Assembly: GCF_007830735.1 (NCBI RefSeq)
Contig: NZ_VLLN01000001.1
Span: 62,001 to 126,000 of the forward strand
Direction of reading: 5' to 3'
DNA from: Geobacter argillaceus
GTDB lineage: Bacteria > Desulfobacterota > Desulfuromonadia > Geobacterales > DSM-12255
Length of the DNA stretch: 64,000 nt
Shown: positions 35,052 through 44,215 of the stretch, piece by piece
Layout: each line of letters begins with the position of its first letter
Position numbering within the stretch: the stretch's first letter is position 1
Notes under the pieces: model-generated
Seen by the model: only the letters and a program-made list of their open reading frames with translations
Told to the model about the DNA's origin: nothing
Database searches by the model: none
Translations under genes and position numbers: made by a program

Positions 35052-35152
35052 AACGTTACCTCCTAGAAATTGGTTCAAGCTGAACCAATCAATAGCAGGC
35101 TATATCTTGTAATGCACTGATTTTGCAGGATAATAAAACTATTAAAGGAGGG

Positions 35153-35539
35153 TTACTTTTTTTCTCGTAGGATGAAGGGGTGGAGAATTTTGACATGGTG
35201 CAATAGTTCAGTACCAACAGATTTTCTTATAGTTGACTCTTTTATGCCATAATTTGCTGCAAGAGCCTTATAGGCGGCGTCTGATCCACCGGCGCCAAAC
35301 TGCTCCAACAGGTCAAGATACTCAACACAGAGATGCAGGTTTCTCCCGTAAGTGGTTATTGATCCTTTCGGCCGGTGTGCTGGTTTCTTCGGTTGGGCCT
35401 TTGCCTTGGGTGCAATTCGATCCGCAAGATAGCGCCGATCAAGCTCGGATAGTTCACCGCCACTCAGGAGCTTTGCAGATAGTTCAGCCTGGTAGCGTTC
35501 TTCATCCTCTGTGCTGGGAAGCAAATCCCATCCGCTCAT
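35153..35539 (-). CDS. Hypothetical protein between integrase and alpA
   Basis: A 128-residue protein. It has a basic linker (KAKAQPKKPAHRPKGSITTY) and a C-terminal helical part with ALAANYGIKESTIRKSVG, which looks like a helix-turn-helix, so a DNA-binding role is possible. Start at 35539 has AGGAGG six bases upstream. The surrounding DNA is more AT-rich than the host genes. It ends 101 bases before alpA begins and begins 23 bases after the integrase stop. Confidence 0.55.
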   Translation of the reverse strand: MSGWDLLPSTEDEERYQAELSAKLLSGGELSELDRRYLADRIAPKAKAQPKKPAHRPKGSITTYGRNLHLCVEYLDLLEQFGAGGSDAAYKALAANYGIKESTIRKSVGTELLHHVKILHPFILREKK

Positions 35540-35562
35540 ATTCGCGCCTCCTGAAGCAATGA

Positions 35563-36963
35563 TTATGCGCTTCTTCTGCCTATCTGGATACTGACCACGT
35601 TGTCTGACTTCTTGCTGGTGGTGATGCTGGTCAACTTGCGTTCCAGCGCCTCCATTGCGGTTTGCTTCTCTTTGGCGTAGTCGTGCCGGTTATAGACTGC
35701 CACCACGCCCCGCGCCTTGTGTCCTAGAATGGCGTCGATCACCTCATTGCTGTAACCGATCTCGGCAAGCAATGTTGCCGCCGTCCGCCTCAAGTCGTGA
35801 GGCGTGAACGGCTGCATGTCGATCTTCTTTTCATCCTTGACCGGCACCATAACGGGGGTGTCACTGTCTGGCGACTTCCGTGCTGCTCTCTGGCGTTTGT
35901 AGTCCTTCAGGTTGCGCCGGATAGCATAGGCCAGCGCGTTGACGTCTATCGGCTTGATAATGGGCTTCTCGGTTTCGGGGTCGATCTCAACACGAGGTGA
36001 AGGGAAGATGTATCCCTTTGCAACCATCTCGCCGGTTCCGGTGTCCAGAATCTCCAGGGGGCCGATGATCTCCTTTGCCGTGCCGGTCAAGAACACCCGG
36101 TGAACAATACCGTTCTTGCTCCGGTCTGCCGGTATCTGCCACCAATCGCCGTCAAGCTCGCTTGTGTGCATCCCGATTACTTCCCCTGGCCGTGCTCCGG
36201 TCACAAGGATAAGCCGCAAGGCGCGCTTGATCTCGTCAGATATTCCCGCGGTGTCAAGGCCGATCCATAACGCCTTGATTTCGTCAGCGGTCAGCACTCG
36301 GTCCTTGGCGACCTTCTTCGTCAGCGGCTTCACCCCGAACATGGGGCTGTTCTCCAATATGTCGCGCTCCACGGCAAAGGTAAACATCCGGCGCATGACT
36401 TCAAGAACCGTTCGGGCCTGCCCAGGCGCGCCACGCTCAACGATCTTTTCCAGCAAAAGAATCAGGTCGCGTTTCTTCACGTCCTGAGCCTTGGCCTTCC
36501 CGATCAGCGGGAGCACGTCATTGTTTAGACAGAACTCGTCACGCTTCCAGGTCTTCTTATTCGGCTTGGCGTGCTTCTCCATGTACTCTTTGGCAAGATC
36601 GTCGACGGAATGGGCCTTACGGCTTTCCAGTTGTTGCAGCCGGGCAGTTTTCTTGACTGCAACAGGATCAGCACCGCCTTGACCTTTGACGAACAGCTCA
36701 ACCTTTTTCTTCTCCGTCTCGTATGCCGCGCGGGCTTCCGACAATGTAACCCTGTTGCCCTTCGGTTCCCCTTTGTGCTTCGGCTCGTAGTACTCCCCCA
36801 GGTTCAGGAACTTCCTTTGACCGGCAACACGGTACATGAAGAAGAGTGTCTTTGTTCCTGATGGATGCACCCGAACGCCGAAACCGCCTTTCTCACGGCG
36901 CGTGAATTCCTTTGCTTCAGGCTTCAGGTTCCTCAGAGACATATCGTTCATAGTGAATTCCAT
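35563..36963 (-). CDS. int: Tyrosine recombinase (P4-type integrase)
   Basis: A 466-residue site-specific recombinase. The N-terminal arm-binding domain has FTRREKGGFGVRVHPSGTKT and FMYRVAGQRKFLNLGEY (DUF4102-type); a core-binding SAM-like domain spans about 110-200; the catalytic domain shows Arg in LILVTGARPGEVIGM, H389-D-L-R392 in FTPHDLRRTAATLL, GH at about 414-415, and the nucleophile Tyr near 424 in VVAVYNRHDY. All catalytic residues are intact. Start at 36963 has GGGAGGG upstream. It sits 185 bases from attR, as usual for tRNA-targeting islands. Confidence 0.95.
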   Translation of the reverse strand: MEFTMNDMSLRNLKPEAKEFTRREKGGFGVRVHPSGTKTLFFMYRVAGQRKFLNLGEYYEPKHKGEPKGNRVTLSEARAAYETEKKKVELFVKGQGGADPVAVKKTARLQQLESRKAHSVDDLAKEYMEKHAKPNKKTWKRDEFCLNNDVLPLIGKAKAQDVKKRDLILLLEKIVERGAPGQARTVLEVMRRMFTFAVERDILENSPMFGVKPLTKKVAKDRVLTADEIKALWIGLDTAGISDEIKRALRLILVTGARPGEVIGMHTSELDGDWWQIPADRSKNGIVHRVFLTGTAKEIIGPLEILDTGTGEMVAKGYIFPSPRVEIDPETEKPIIKPIDVNALAYAIRRNLKDYKRQRAARKSPDSDTPVMVPVKDEKKIDMQPFTPHDLRRTAATLLAEIGYSNEVIDAILGHKARGVVAVYNRHDYAKEKQTAMEALERKLTSITTSKKSDNVVSIQIGRRSA

Positions 36964-36965
36964 AC

Positions 36966-37046
36966 TGTTGCCCTCCCCCGTAACTGTTGCCGTACTGTTG
37001 CCGTGTTAAATTGTGGCCGTGGCATGAATCAGTTGATACAACTTGA
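36966..37046. repeat. Right arm-type motif cluster
   Basis: TGTTGCCC at 36966, TGTTGCCG at 36985 and 36996 (11 bases apart), TGTGGCCG at 37012, and TGATACAACTTGA at 37034-37046. A further TGTTGCCG (37143-37150) touches the attR core. These match the left-end motifs in sequence and orientation. Confidence 0.65.
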
Positions 37047-37148
37047 AACAGAGAATAATGGAAAAAACCAGTACTGTCAAGCATTTGAGGTAATTATTTA
37101 CACGGAGAGTGGGTGAGGCTGGTATAGGCTGGAATTACAATATGTTGC

Positions 37149-37200
37149 CGTTCGCAACGCATAGGTCGACGGTTCGATCCCGTTCAGCTCCACCAATAAA
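37149..37200. repeat. attR, 52-bp direct repeat
   Basis: Exact copy of 31240-31291. Only the 3' part of tRNA-Ala is present, so this copy is not a functional tRNA. Confidence 0.95.
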
Positions 37201-37202
37201 TC

Positions 37203-37235
37203 AAAGGGTTATGCCTGTGGGCATAGCCCTTTTGT
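37203..37235 (+). terminator. Original chromosomal tRNA-Ala terminator
   Basis: AAAGGGTTATGCC / GGCATAGCCCTTT stem with a TGTG loop and a T-rich tail, three bases after attR. Before integration it would have followed the tRNA directly. Confidence 0.85.
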
Positions 37236-37413
37236 TTTTCGATTATTGTTTATAGGTTTCCTCCAGCAGGAACAAACCGCTAACCTGCTCCTGAAACACC
37301 CATTCCCTAAAGAAAGCCAATACGCCACCGAAGAGTTGGTACATGTCAATACCATCTATTGGCCCGGCAACAGACATCTGCCGTCGAACCGCTGGGTGGC
37401 ACGGAACTACCAC

Positions 37414-37749
37414 ATGGGAATGGTACCAATTGATACGCTGGAAACCGGGATGGTCCTGGCGACAGACGTTCAGGACAGCACCGGCAGACTGCTCCTGGGA
37501 AGCGGTGTCGAGCTGACCCAGAAACACCTGGTGATCTTCCGGACCTGGGGAGTAGAAGAGGCCGACATTGCCGGCATAGATGATGTCGACCGCTCCGTCC
37601 CGCTTCCACCGGAAGTCACCCAATCTCAACTGGAAGAAACCGAACAGTCCCTTACCTCCCTGTTCCGTCACGCCAACACGAACCATCCCGCAATCCGCGA
37701 ACTGCTGCGCCTGGCGGCAATCAGTAAAATCCTTCATGGCCATCACTGA
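37414..37749 (+). CDS. Small signalling protein with HD-GYP-associated N-terminal domain
   Basis: A 111-residue protein. Residues 4-55 (VPIDTLETGMVLATDVQDST ... VIFRTWGVEEADIAG) match the domain often placed before HD-GYP and HDOD output modules. The C-terminal half is helical (FRHANTNHPAIRELLRLAAI). The start is uncertain; ATG 37414 or 37420 precede the conserved part, while the open frame upstream to 37246 reaches almost to attR and looks non-coding. Its end overlaps the HDOD gene by 14 bases, so the two are coupled. Confidence 0.65.
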   Translation: MGMVPIDTLETGMVLATDVQDSTGRLLLGSGVELTQKHLVIFRTWGVEEADIAGIDDVDRSVPLPPEVTQSQLEETEQSLTSLFRHANTNHPAIRELLRLAAISKILHGHH

Positions 37750-38605
37750 TACGTCACCCATTACGATTGAACGCCTCGTCGCAGAGACCAGAACGGTCTA
37801 CTCCCTGCCATTCTTCTATGAACGACTCAACGAGGCGATCAACCACCCGCGCAGTTCCATCGACGATATTGCCAGGATCATCACCGAAGACCAGGGACTG
37901 ACGGCCCGCATCCTCAAGCTCGCCAACAGCCCCATGTTCGGCTATTACTCCAGGGTCGACTCGATCACCAGGGCGGTGACGATCATCGGCACGCAGCAGC
38001 TCCGGGACCTGGCCCTGGCCAGTTCGGTCATCAAGGTCTTCCATGGCATCCCCGAAGAATTGATCAGCATGGCTTCGTTCTGGCAGCACAGTATTGCCTG
38101 CGGCATCATCGCCCGCAACCTGGCCACCTACCTCCGTGAGAGCAACGTGGAACGCTTTTTTGTCGCCGGCATCCTCCACGATGTCGGTCAGCTGATCATG
38201 TGCACCACCGTTCCCGACACGGTCCGCACCCTTTCCGAAAGGAGCAGGGAATCGGGTCAGCTCTACTCCTGCGCCGAGCGGGAACTGCTTGGTTTCGATC
38301 ATGCCGATGTGGGCAGCGCACTGTTCCGCGAATGGAAGATCCCGGCAAGCATCGTCGAACCGGTCGCCTGTCATCACGCCCCGGCCCTGGCGACCCAGTT
38401 CCCGCTGCAAACAGCGGTTATTCACCTTGCCGACATCATCTGTCAGGGTATGCAGTTCGGCCAAAGCGCCGAATGGTTCGTTCCCCCGCTGGCCGAGGCC
38501 GCCTGGGACCGCCTGGGCATGCCCATCAGCATGCTCGGTACCATCCTGAAACAGTCCGAACCGCAGATCCACGAAACCTTTACCATCCTGACGGAGGGGT
38601 CATGA
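37736..38605 (+). CDS. HDOD-domain protein
   Basis: A 289-residue protein whose residues 15-215 form an HDOD domain: [36 protein letters not shown] and [20 protein letters not shown]. The later part keeps HD-like residues ([14 protein letters not shown]), so it may retain some HD phosphohydrolase-type metal ligands. HDOD proteins are signal-transduction adaptors in environmental bacteria. ATG 37736 lies within the previous gene and no clear ribosome site precedes it, consistent with translational coupling. It overlaps the hybrid kinase start by four bases (ATGA). Confidence 0.85.
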   Translation: MAITDTSPITIERLVAETRTVYSLPFFYERLNEAINHPRSSIDDIARIITEDQGLTARILKLANSPMFGYYSRVDSITRAVTIIGTQQLRDLALASSVIKVFHGIPEELISMASFWQHSIACGIIARNLATYLRESNVERFFVAGILHDVGQLIMCTTVPDTVRTLSERSRESGQLYSCAERELLGFDHADVGSALFREWKIPASIVEPVACHHAPALATQFPLQTAVIHLADIICQGMQFGQSAEWFVPPLAEAAWDRLGMPISMLGTILKQSEPQIHETFTILTEGS

Positions 38606-41187
38606 ACGAGGAGAGGACAATAACCCCTTCCCCGACCTTCCTCCAGGAACGGGTTGACTACCTTGAGGAAATGAATCGCCGCTATATGGCTATTCTGGAG
38701 ATGCTGACGTCAAGCGGCGATTTCCACGGCGATCTGAGCAGGGCAAAGAGTTCCCGGGATATTTTCCACGCCACGTTCAGTCAGGTGGGGCGTTTGCTGT
38801 CGTGCCAGGTGATGGGCTGTCTCGAAGCAATGGACGACGGTAGTTTCGAGCTATCCACCTGCTCTCCCGAAATTTCTCATGGGGTTCTTCAGCAGCAACT
38901 CGACGTCATGATCCTGGATGGTTCCTTTTCCTGGGCGCTCCACCGGAACCAGGCAATTCTATTCCCGCTACCGGAAGACCGTAGCGTGCTTCTGCACGTC
39001 ATTGCCACCCGCACGGGCATTCGGGGAGTCTTTGCCGCCATCCTGGTCGGCGGGACGGCAACGATCGACGCAGCAGCGCTCAATGCGCTGTCGATCCTGT
39101 TCTACACCTGCGCCTACGCCCTGGAGAGCACCTCCCTCTCCGCCATGGTGCGGGAACAGATGACCCACCTGGAAGAACGGGTCCGGGAGCGGACCAACGA
39201 GCTGGAGTCCGCCCGGCAGATGGCAGAGGCTGCCAATAACGCCAAGAGCGAATTTCTGGCCAATATGAGCCACGAAATCCGCACCCCCATGAACGGCATC
39301 CTGGGGATGACCGAACAGCTTCTGCAGGGTGGATATTCGCCCCAACAGGAGCACCAGTACCTCGGCATCATCAAGGATTCCGCCGACAGCCTGATGCTGC
39401 TGATCAACGACATTCTGGATTTCTCCAAGATCGAGGCCGGCAAGCTCACGATCGACAACAGTCCCTTCATGCTCCGGACCACCATCGGCCAGACACTGCG
39501 CTCCCTGGCGGTCCGGGCCAGTCAGAAGGGGCTGGAACTGACGTTCACCCCGGCGCCCGCCATACCCGAGATCCTGGTGGGCGATGGGGAACGATTGAAG
39601 GAGGTCCTGATCAACCTGGTCGGCAATGCCATCAAATTCAGCGACCACGGCGAAATCTCCACCACCGTCAAGATAAAGAGCAGGTCGCCGGACCGAGTGC
39701 TGCTGCAGTTCTCCGTGACCGACCAGGGGATCGGCATGACTCCCGATGTCATGACCAGAATCTTCTATGCCTTTGAACAGGCGGATGCATCGACTACCAA
39801 GCAGTTTGGCGGGACCGGCCTGGGACTCGCCATCTCCCGACGTATCGTGGAAATGATGGATGGCGACATCTGGGTTGACAGCGTTTTGGGCAAAGGGAGC
39901 ACCTTTCACTTTACCGTGCCGTGCGGCGTGGAAGGACAGAGCGCCGCTCTTGACACAGAGCCGGCACTGCGCGGGGTCGAGGTATTGGTGATCGACCACC
40001 TGGCGTCGAACCGGCAGATGTTTGCCGATTTTCTCACCAATTGGGGGATGCTCCCGACAACTGCCGATACCAGACAGAGTGCCACGACCCGGCTCCGGAA
40101 GCTGGCGCAGCACAACGCAGCCCCTTTCCTGGCCGTGATCGACATGCAGTTCCTCGGCACTGACGGAACAGAGCTGGTCGAATGCCTGCAAAAAGCAACA
40201 GGGGGCATGCTCAAGGTGATTGTCATGGGCAATGCCGGGAACACGGCTGACGCCGGGGTATTCAAGCAGTTAAAGATCGATGACTACCTGACCAAGCCGG
40301 TGGTCCACTCAGAACTCAGGGAGACGATCAAAGCGGTGATGAGCGGCCGCAACGAATGCACCACCGGCCCCACCGGGTCAGCCGCCGACGAAGAGGGTCC
40401 CCGGTTGAGCATCCTGGTGGCAGATGATGTTGAGGTCAATCGCGAACTGGCCGCGGTAATCCTCTCCCGGTCCGGGCATCGTGCAACCTTCGCGAAGAAC
40501 GGACATGAAGCGGTCGCCACTTTTTTTGCCGGACGGTTCGATGTGGTCCTGATGGATATACAGATGCCCGGCATGGACGGTCTGCAGGCCACGCAGACGA
40601 TCCGCGAGCGGGAGGCCAGTACCGGCCACCGTACCCCCATCCTGGCGCTGACGGCCTACGCGGCCAAAGAGGACAGGGAGCGTTGCCTGTCTGCCGGCAT
40701 GGACGGCTATATTTCAAAGCCGTTCAAAGCGGAAGAACTTCGGGCCGCCCTCCGGGAGCACTGTCACACTAAAGCCGATGCCGCTGCGCCGACACCAACC
40801 GGGGCACATCCGGATGAAACCGAATCCTCCCCACCGACGCCGGTATTTGATCGAACAGGGCTTGTGGAACGGCTGGGAGGGCGGGACGATCTGGTCGCCA
40901 AATTTGTCGCCATGTTCAGCACACGAGTGGCGGTCTGCTGGGACGAGCTCGCTACCGCAGTAGGAACAAAGGATACAGACGCCATACGGGTGCACGCCCA
41001 CGCCGTCAAAGGGAGTGCGGCCAACATCGGTGCCGTACGGGTGCAGGAAGTTGCCCATCGGATCGAATTGGCCGCCAAGAGTGGCAACCTGGACGAGGCA
41101 TTATCAGCAGTACCGCGGCTGAGGGAAGAACTCGACGCTTTTACCCGGACCACGGAAGGAATTGTTAATCCAACGGAAAAGGAGTGA
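38602..41187 (+). CDS. Hybrid histidine kinase with two receivers and HPt
   Basis: An 861-residue cytoplasmic multistep phosphorelay protein. The N-terminal about 190 residues look GAF-like. HisKA follows a coiled coil, with the His in [14 protein letters not shown]; HATPase_c has [16 protein letters not shown] and GTGLGLAIS. Receiver 1 (about 460-585) keeps the phospho-acceptor Asp (AVIDMQFLG) and Lys (LTKPV) but has VIDHL instead of the acidic pair. Receiver 2 is canonical ([26 protein letters not shown]). HPt has the His in [13 protein letters not shown]. It forms an operon with the HDOD gene before it and the CheY gene after it. Confidence 0.93.
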   Translation: MNEERTITPSPTFLQERVDYLEEMNRRYMAILEMLTSSGDFHGDLSRAKSSRDIFHATFSQVGRLLSCQVMGCLEAMDDGSFELSTCSPEISHGVLQQQLDVMILDGSFSWALHRNQAILFPLPEDRSVLLHVIATRTGIRGVFAAILVGGTATIDAAALNALSILFYTCAYALESTSLSAMVREQMTHLEERVRERTNELESARQMAEAANNAKSEFLANMSHEIRTPMNGILGMTEQLLQGGYSPQQEHQYLGIIKDSADSLMLLINDILDFSKIEAGKLTIDNSPFMLRTTIGQTLRSLAVRASQKGLELTFTPAPAIPEILVGDGERLKEVLINLVGNAIKFSDHGEISTTVKIKSRSPDRVLLQFSVTDQGIGMTPDVMTRIFYAFEQADASTTKQFGGTGLGLAISRRIVEMMDGDIWVDSVLGKGSTFHFTVPCGVEGQSAALDTEPALRGVEVLVIDHLASNRQMFADFLTNWGMLPTTADTRQSATTRLRKLAQHNAAPFLAVIDMQFLGTDGTELVECLQKATGGMLKVIVMGNAGNTADAGVFKQLKIDDYLTKPVVHSELRETIKAVMSGRNECTTGPTGSAADEEGPRLSILVADDVEVNRELAAVILSRSGHRATFAKNGHEAVATFFAGRFDVVLMDIQMPGMDGLQATQTIREREASTGHRTPILALTAYAAKEDRERCLSAGMDGYISKPFKAEELRAALREHCHTKADAAAPTPTGAHPDETESSPPTPVFDRTGLVERLGGRDDLVAKFVAMFSTRVAVCWDELATAVGTKDTDAIRVHAHAVKGSAANIGAVRVQEVAHRIELAAKSGNLDEALSAVPRLREELDAFTRTTEGIVNPTEKE

Positions 41188-41189
41188 CC

Positions 41190-41597
41190 ATGGAAAATCT
41201 GAAATGCCTGATCGTTGACGATGATGAGCTGGGGAGAGGGCTGATTGCCCAGTGTCTGGAGGGAACTGCTTCCTGTACGATGGCGACCGACGGCAACGAA
41301 GCCGTCGAACAGTTCATGACGGCCCACGAGGAAGGAACCCCCTTTGACCTGATCATCCTGGATATCGTCATGCCCAACATGGATGGTCACGCAGCGGGCA
41401 AAGAGATACGACGGATCGAAAAGGAACGGGGGATACCGTTGGCACAGCAGGTAAAGATCATTGTGCTCACCGCCCTCAACACCCCCCAGGACGTCATGAA
41501 CTCCTTCATGTCGTCCCAGCCGGCCGCCCACCTGGTCAAGCCGGTCGAACCGGCGAAACTGCGGGAAACCCTGGGGAAAGTGGGCCTTAAGAGATAA
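41190..41597 (+). CDS. CheY-like single-domain response regulator
   Basis: A 135-residue receiver with the acidic pair (CLIVDDDELGRGLIAQ), phospho-acceptor Asp (LIILDIVMPNMDG), Thr (VLTALN) and Lys (LVKPVEP). No output domain, so it probably passes phosphate or binds a target protein. ATG 41190 has AAAAGGAG six bases upstream, inside the end of the hybrid kinase gene, its likely partner. Its last 11 bases overlap the convergent radical SAM gene. Confidence 0.92.
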   Translation: MENLKCLIVDDDELGRGLIAQCLEGTASCTMATDGNEAVEQFMTAHEEGTPFDLIILDIVMPNMDGHAAGKEIRRIEKERGIPLAQQVKIIVLTALNTPQDVMNSFMSSQPAAHLVKPVEPAKLRETLGKVGLKR

Positions 41598-43449
41598 GCG
41601 TCACGATCCCTTCGGCTGCTGCAAACTCCAGGAAGGCTGCTGCCGCCGCCGGCTCCATGCCTGCCGCTTCGGCAGCCTCCCGCGCCGGCCGACAGCCATC
41701 CAATTCTTCGAGCAGAGCGTGAAGCCGTTCGTCAATGGATTCGGTAAAAACCTCACCGGCCCTGGGATAGATAACCGCCCATGATCCCGTCGGGGAAAAA
41801 CAGTCCGCAAACTCCTCCAGATCGGGCTCCCCGGACTCCAGCAGGTCAAAGATCTCGTAGTGGAAACGGGCGAGACGGGCAGACGGGGCGAGCACGAACG
41901 GCCGCCCCAGCAGATCCTCCGTTGCCAGCTCCCGATCCGTGGGGAGTTCCGGAGGAACCGTCATGAGTGCCACGGCAAACAGATGATGGTAATCGACCAG
42001 ATCGAGGGCCACCGGCAGCAGATGCGCCACCCCTTCCGCGGAAAACAGCTCCTCCAGAAACGACCGTTGCAGCTGCCAGATCTGTTCGTCCGTGAACGCC
42101 CGCTCGGTCACGCCGGCACCGTGCCGCTGCGACAGCCTTTCCCAAAAATGTCCGAGGAACCCGGCCGGCCGCATCCCCAGTGAGCGCACCACCGCATTGA
42201 ACCAGGCCACCGCCTTGCCCCGGCTGAAAAAGATGTCGCAGGCCGTAGCCACCCCCCTGGCCGTGGCCAGAGCGCCTTCGTCCATGGTGGCCGAACGGAG
42301 CAGGGTATAGGGGGGGGACGGCAGATGCTCAAGCCCCCATTCGCCTGCTCTGGCAGCCAGGCGGGTTCCCGGCAGCACCGCCAGCGGGAAGATATCAAGG
42401 TGGTTGGGATAGCAGTCGAAGGCGAAGTCCAGGCTCATGGCAAAGCCCTCAAGGGTGTCACCGGGAAGGCCGTAGATCAGGTCGAAGCCGAACACCGCAC
42501 CGGCCTCATTGAGCAGCATGATGCGCGAAACGAACCCCTCCCGGTTGAAGATCCTTCCCACATTCTTCAGCACCCGCGGGTCGGCGCTCTGCAGGCCGAT
42601 CTGCAGTGAACAGGTAATTGCCGCAAAGAGCTCGGCCATCTCTTCGTCGATGAATTCGCTCCGGACCTCGAAGTGGAAATGGATATGGGGTGCCTTGTCC
42701 CGAATCAGGCGGAGCAGCGTCTTTGCCCGCGCCATGTCACGGTTGAAGGTGGAGTCGAGCACAAAGACCTGGGCAATCCGGCTGGCAACAAACAGATCGA
42801 GCTCTGCCGCCAGGCGCTCCACGGAAAACCGACGCACCCCGCGCTGGCCCAGGGTGTCGAAACAGTAGTCACAGGCATAGTCGCAGCCACGGGAATGCTG
42901 CCAGAGGCCCCCCCCGCCGTCAACCAGTGGCAGGATACCGGAAAGGTACGGCGACGGCACGCTATCCAGCTCGGGAACAAGGGCCACGGTATGCGGGAAA
43001 GACTGGTCGCGGGTCACCACCCCGGGGATGCCGGCGACATCGCCTCCGGCAAGGAGTCGCGCCACAGCAGCACAGATCGCCTGCTCTCCTTCTCCGCAGA
43101 CGACAAAGTCACAGGCGGAACCGGCCAGTAGTCCTGCCGGGTCGGCGGTCGTTTCCGGCCCTCCGGCAAAAAGCACCAAGGCAGGCCGCAGCTGACGGAG
43201 GGAAAGCATAATGGCCCGGCACTGGTCGCGGTTCCAGAGGTAGAGGGAAAAACCGACCGCTTCGGGCTCAACGGCAAGGATCTTGTCGACACAGGCCGCC
43301 ACGTCATCGTTGGCGAAAAGGTCGCAGAGAACGATATCGACGGCATCAGCGACCGGAGAGGCGGCCAGGGCGCTTTTCAGGAAGGCCGCTGCCAGGGGAA
43401 TGGCCTGGGGCGAGGGTTCGGTATGGCTGGTAACCAGCAGGAGACGCAT
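41587..43449 (-). CDS. B12-binding-domain radical SAM protein
   Basis: A 620-residue protein. Residues 1-140 form a B12-binding-like Rossmann domain (MRLLLVTSHTEPSPQAIPLA, LFAGGPETTADP). The radical SAM domain has the cluster motif C-x3-C-x2-C in SRGCDYACDYCFDTLGQRG, then FDLIYGLPGDTLEGF. The C-terminal 230 residues are family-specific (DUF4080-like). Such proteins often modify lipids, cofactors or natural products, and the substrate here is unknown. Start at 43449 has AAAGG seven bases upstream. It is convergent with the CheY gene and unrelated to it by strand. Confidence 0.85.
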   Translation of the reverse strand: MRLLLVTSHTEPSPQAIPLAAAFLKSALAASPVADAVDIVLCDLFANDDVAACVDKILAVEPEAVGFSLYLWNRDQCRAIMLSLRQLRPALVLFAGGPETTADPAGLLAGSACDFVVCGEGEQAICAAVARLLAGGDVAGIPGVVTRDQSFPHTVALVPELDSVPSPYLSGILPLVDGGGGLWQHSRGCDYACDYCFDTLGQRGVRRFSVERLAAELDLFVASRIAQVFVLDSTFNRDMARAKTLLRLIRDKAPHIHFHFEVRSEFIDEEMAELFAAITCSLQIGLQSADPRVLKNVGRIFNREGFVSRIMLLNEAGAVFGFDLIYGLPGDTLEGFAMSLDFAFDCYPNHLDIFPLAVLPGTRLAARAGEWGLEHLPSPPYTLLRSATMDEGALATARGVATACDIFFSRGKAVAWFNAVVRSLGMRPAGFLGHFWERLSQRHGAGVTERAFTDEQIWQLQRSFLEELFSAEGVAHLLPVALDLVDYHHLFAVALMTVPPELPTDRELATEDLLGRPFVLAPSARLARFHYEIFDLLESGEPDLEEFADCFSPTGSWAVIYPRAGEVFTESIDERLHALLEELDGCRPAREAAEAAGMEPAAAAAFLEFAAAEGIVTLIS

Positions 43450-43520
43450 AGGAAAACCTTTATGGTTCGGAGTTCGGGGCGGGGATAACCATACGTTACC
43501 GCCGGAGCTCTGAGCAATCA

Positions 43521-44060
43521 TCACCTTTGCGGACGGGCCTTGATCTTCGGAACACCATTCTCGATCACCACCACAAAGGTAATGCGGTCCGTGCCATAAC
43601 GTTTCTGGATTAATGGTTGCTGCTGGGCGATGAGATCGGCGATCTTTTCAGGGGAGATGGTGCCGCTGTTCAGGTTGCACGCCCGGCGGGCCGCCAGGTA
43701 ATCACGGTAGACCTGCTCAGCCTCGGGAGGCACCGATGACACCGGTTCCGGGGCTGGCGGCAACAGGGCATGGCGCGCCATCTTCGCCCGGTCCCGGGAA
43801 TACTTCCCCTCCTCGATAAGGCGGATGATGCGGCCCCAGTACTGGCGGTAGCTGCTGAACCTGGCCACCAGCGAGTTATAGCGGAACTTGAGCATGGTGT
43901 TGCTGATCTTGGTCGTCGCGTACTTCCTTGACTGCCGCTCCACATCATCCAGGAGCTTGAGCGGCTCCCGCTTCTCCAGTCCGAGGAAATACTGTTCATA
44001 CTTCACGACCAGATCGTTCAGACGCTGCTCGAAGAGGTAGATGTCTTCCTGTACGCCCAT
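43521..44060 (-). CDS. Conserved hypothetical protein, MXAN_5187-C-like
   Basis: A 179-residue protein with a basic, helical N-terminal half (YNSLVARFSSYRQYWGRIIR, LIEEGKYSRDRAKMAR) that resembles the C-terminal domain of Myxococcus MXAN_5187-type proteins, and a C-terminal half ending VVVIENGVPKIKARP. No signal peptide. I do not know its function. Start at 44060 has GGGAG six bases upstream. It precedes the radical SAM gene on the same strand by 72 bases, and is divergent from glmU. Confidence 0.6.
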   Translation of the reverse strand: MGVQEDIYLFEQRLNDLVVKYEQYFLGLEKREPLKLLDDVERQSRKYATTKISNTMLKFRYNSLVARFSSYRQYWGRIIRLIEEGKYSRDRAKMARHALLPPAPEPVSSVPPEAEQVYRDYLAARRACNLNSGTISPEKIADLIAQQQPLIQKRYGTDRITFVVVIENGVPKIKARPQR

Positions 44061-44215
44061 GCGTGACTCCCGGGGAAACTATAGCGGCTCGCCGCCCCAC
44101 TGTAAAGTGAAACCCTTTTTGAGGCGGGATGAGAGAGCCTATAATCCCTTGACCATCCTGCCACTCATCGATTACAGTATCAGGAATTTTCGTCAGATGC
44201 GACGGAGGATGGACA

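Larger units (their letters stand above)
31240..37200. mobile_element. Integrated phage-satellite-like element in tRNA-Ala
   Basis: The element (5,909 bases plus one repeat copy) is bounded by identical 52-bp direct repeats, one inside tRNA-Ala and one at the far end next to a tyrosine integrase gene. All its plausible intact genes are on the minus strand and start with strong AGGAGG sites. Order from attR: integrase, unknown, AlpA-type regulator, DUF5659-like fragment, broken primase/helicase, iteron-like array, unknown 72-residue protein, unknown 173-residue protein, small-terminase-like protein, frameshifted 105-residue gene, unknown 113-residue protein. The int-alpA-primase-terS order is that of phage-inducible chromosomal islands, but the replication gene is truncated. 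No capsid, tail or lysis genes. Confidence 0.85.

Noticed and set aside
37149-37200. Second tRNA-like sequence
   Set aside because: Only the 3' half is present (attR); no acceptor 5' strand or D arm, so not a tRNA gene.
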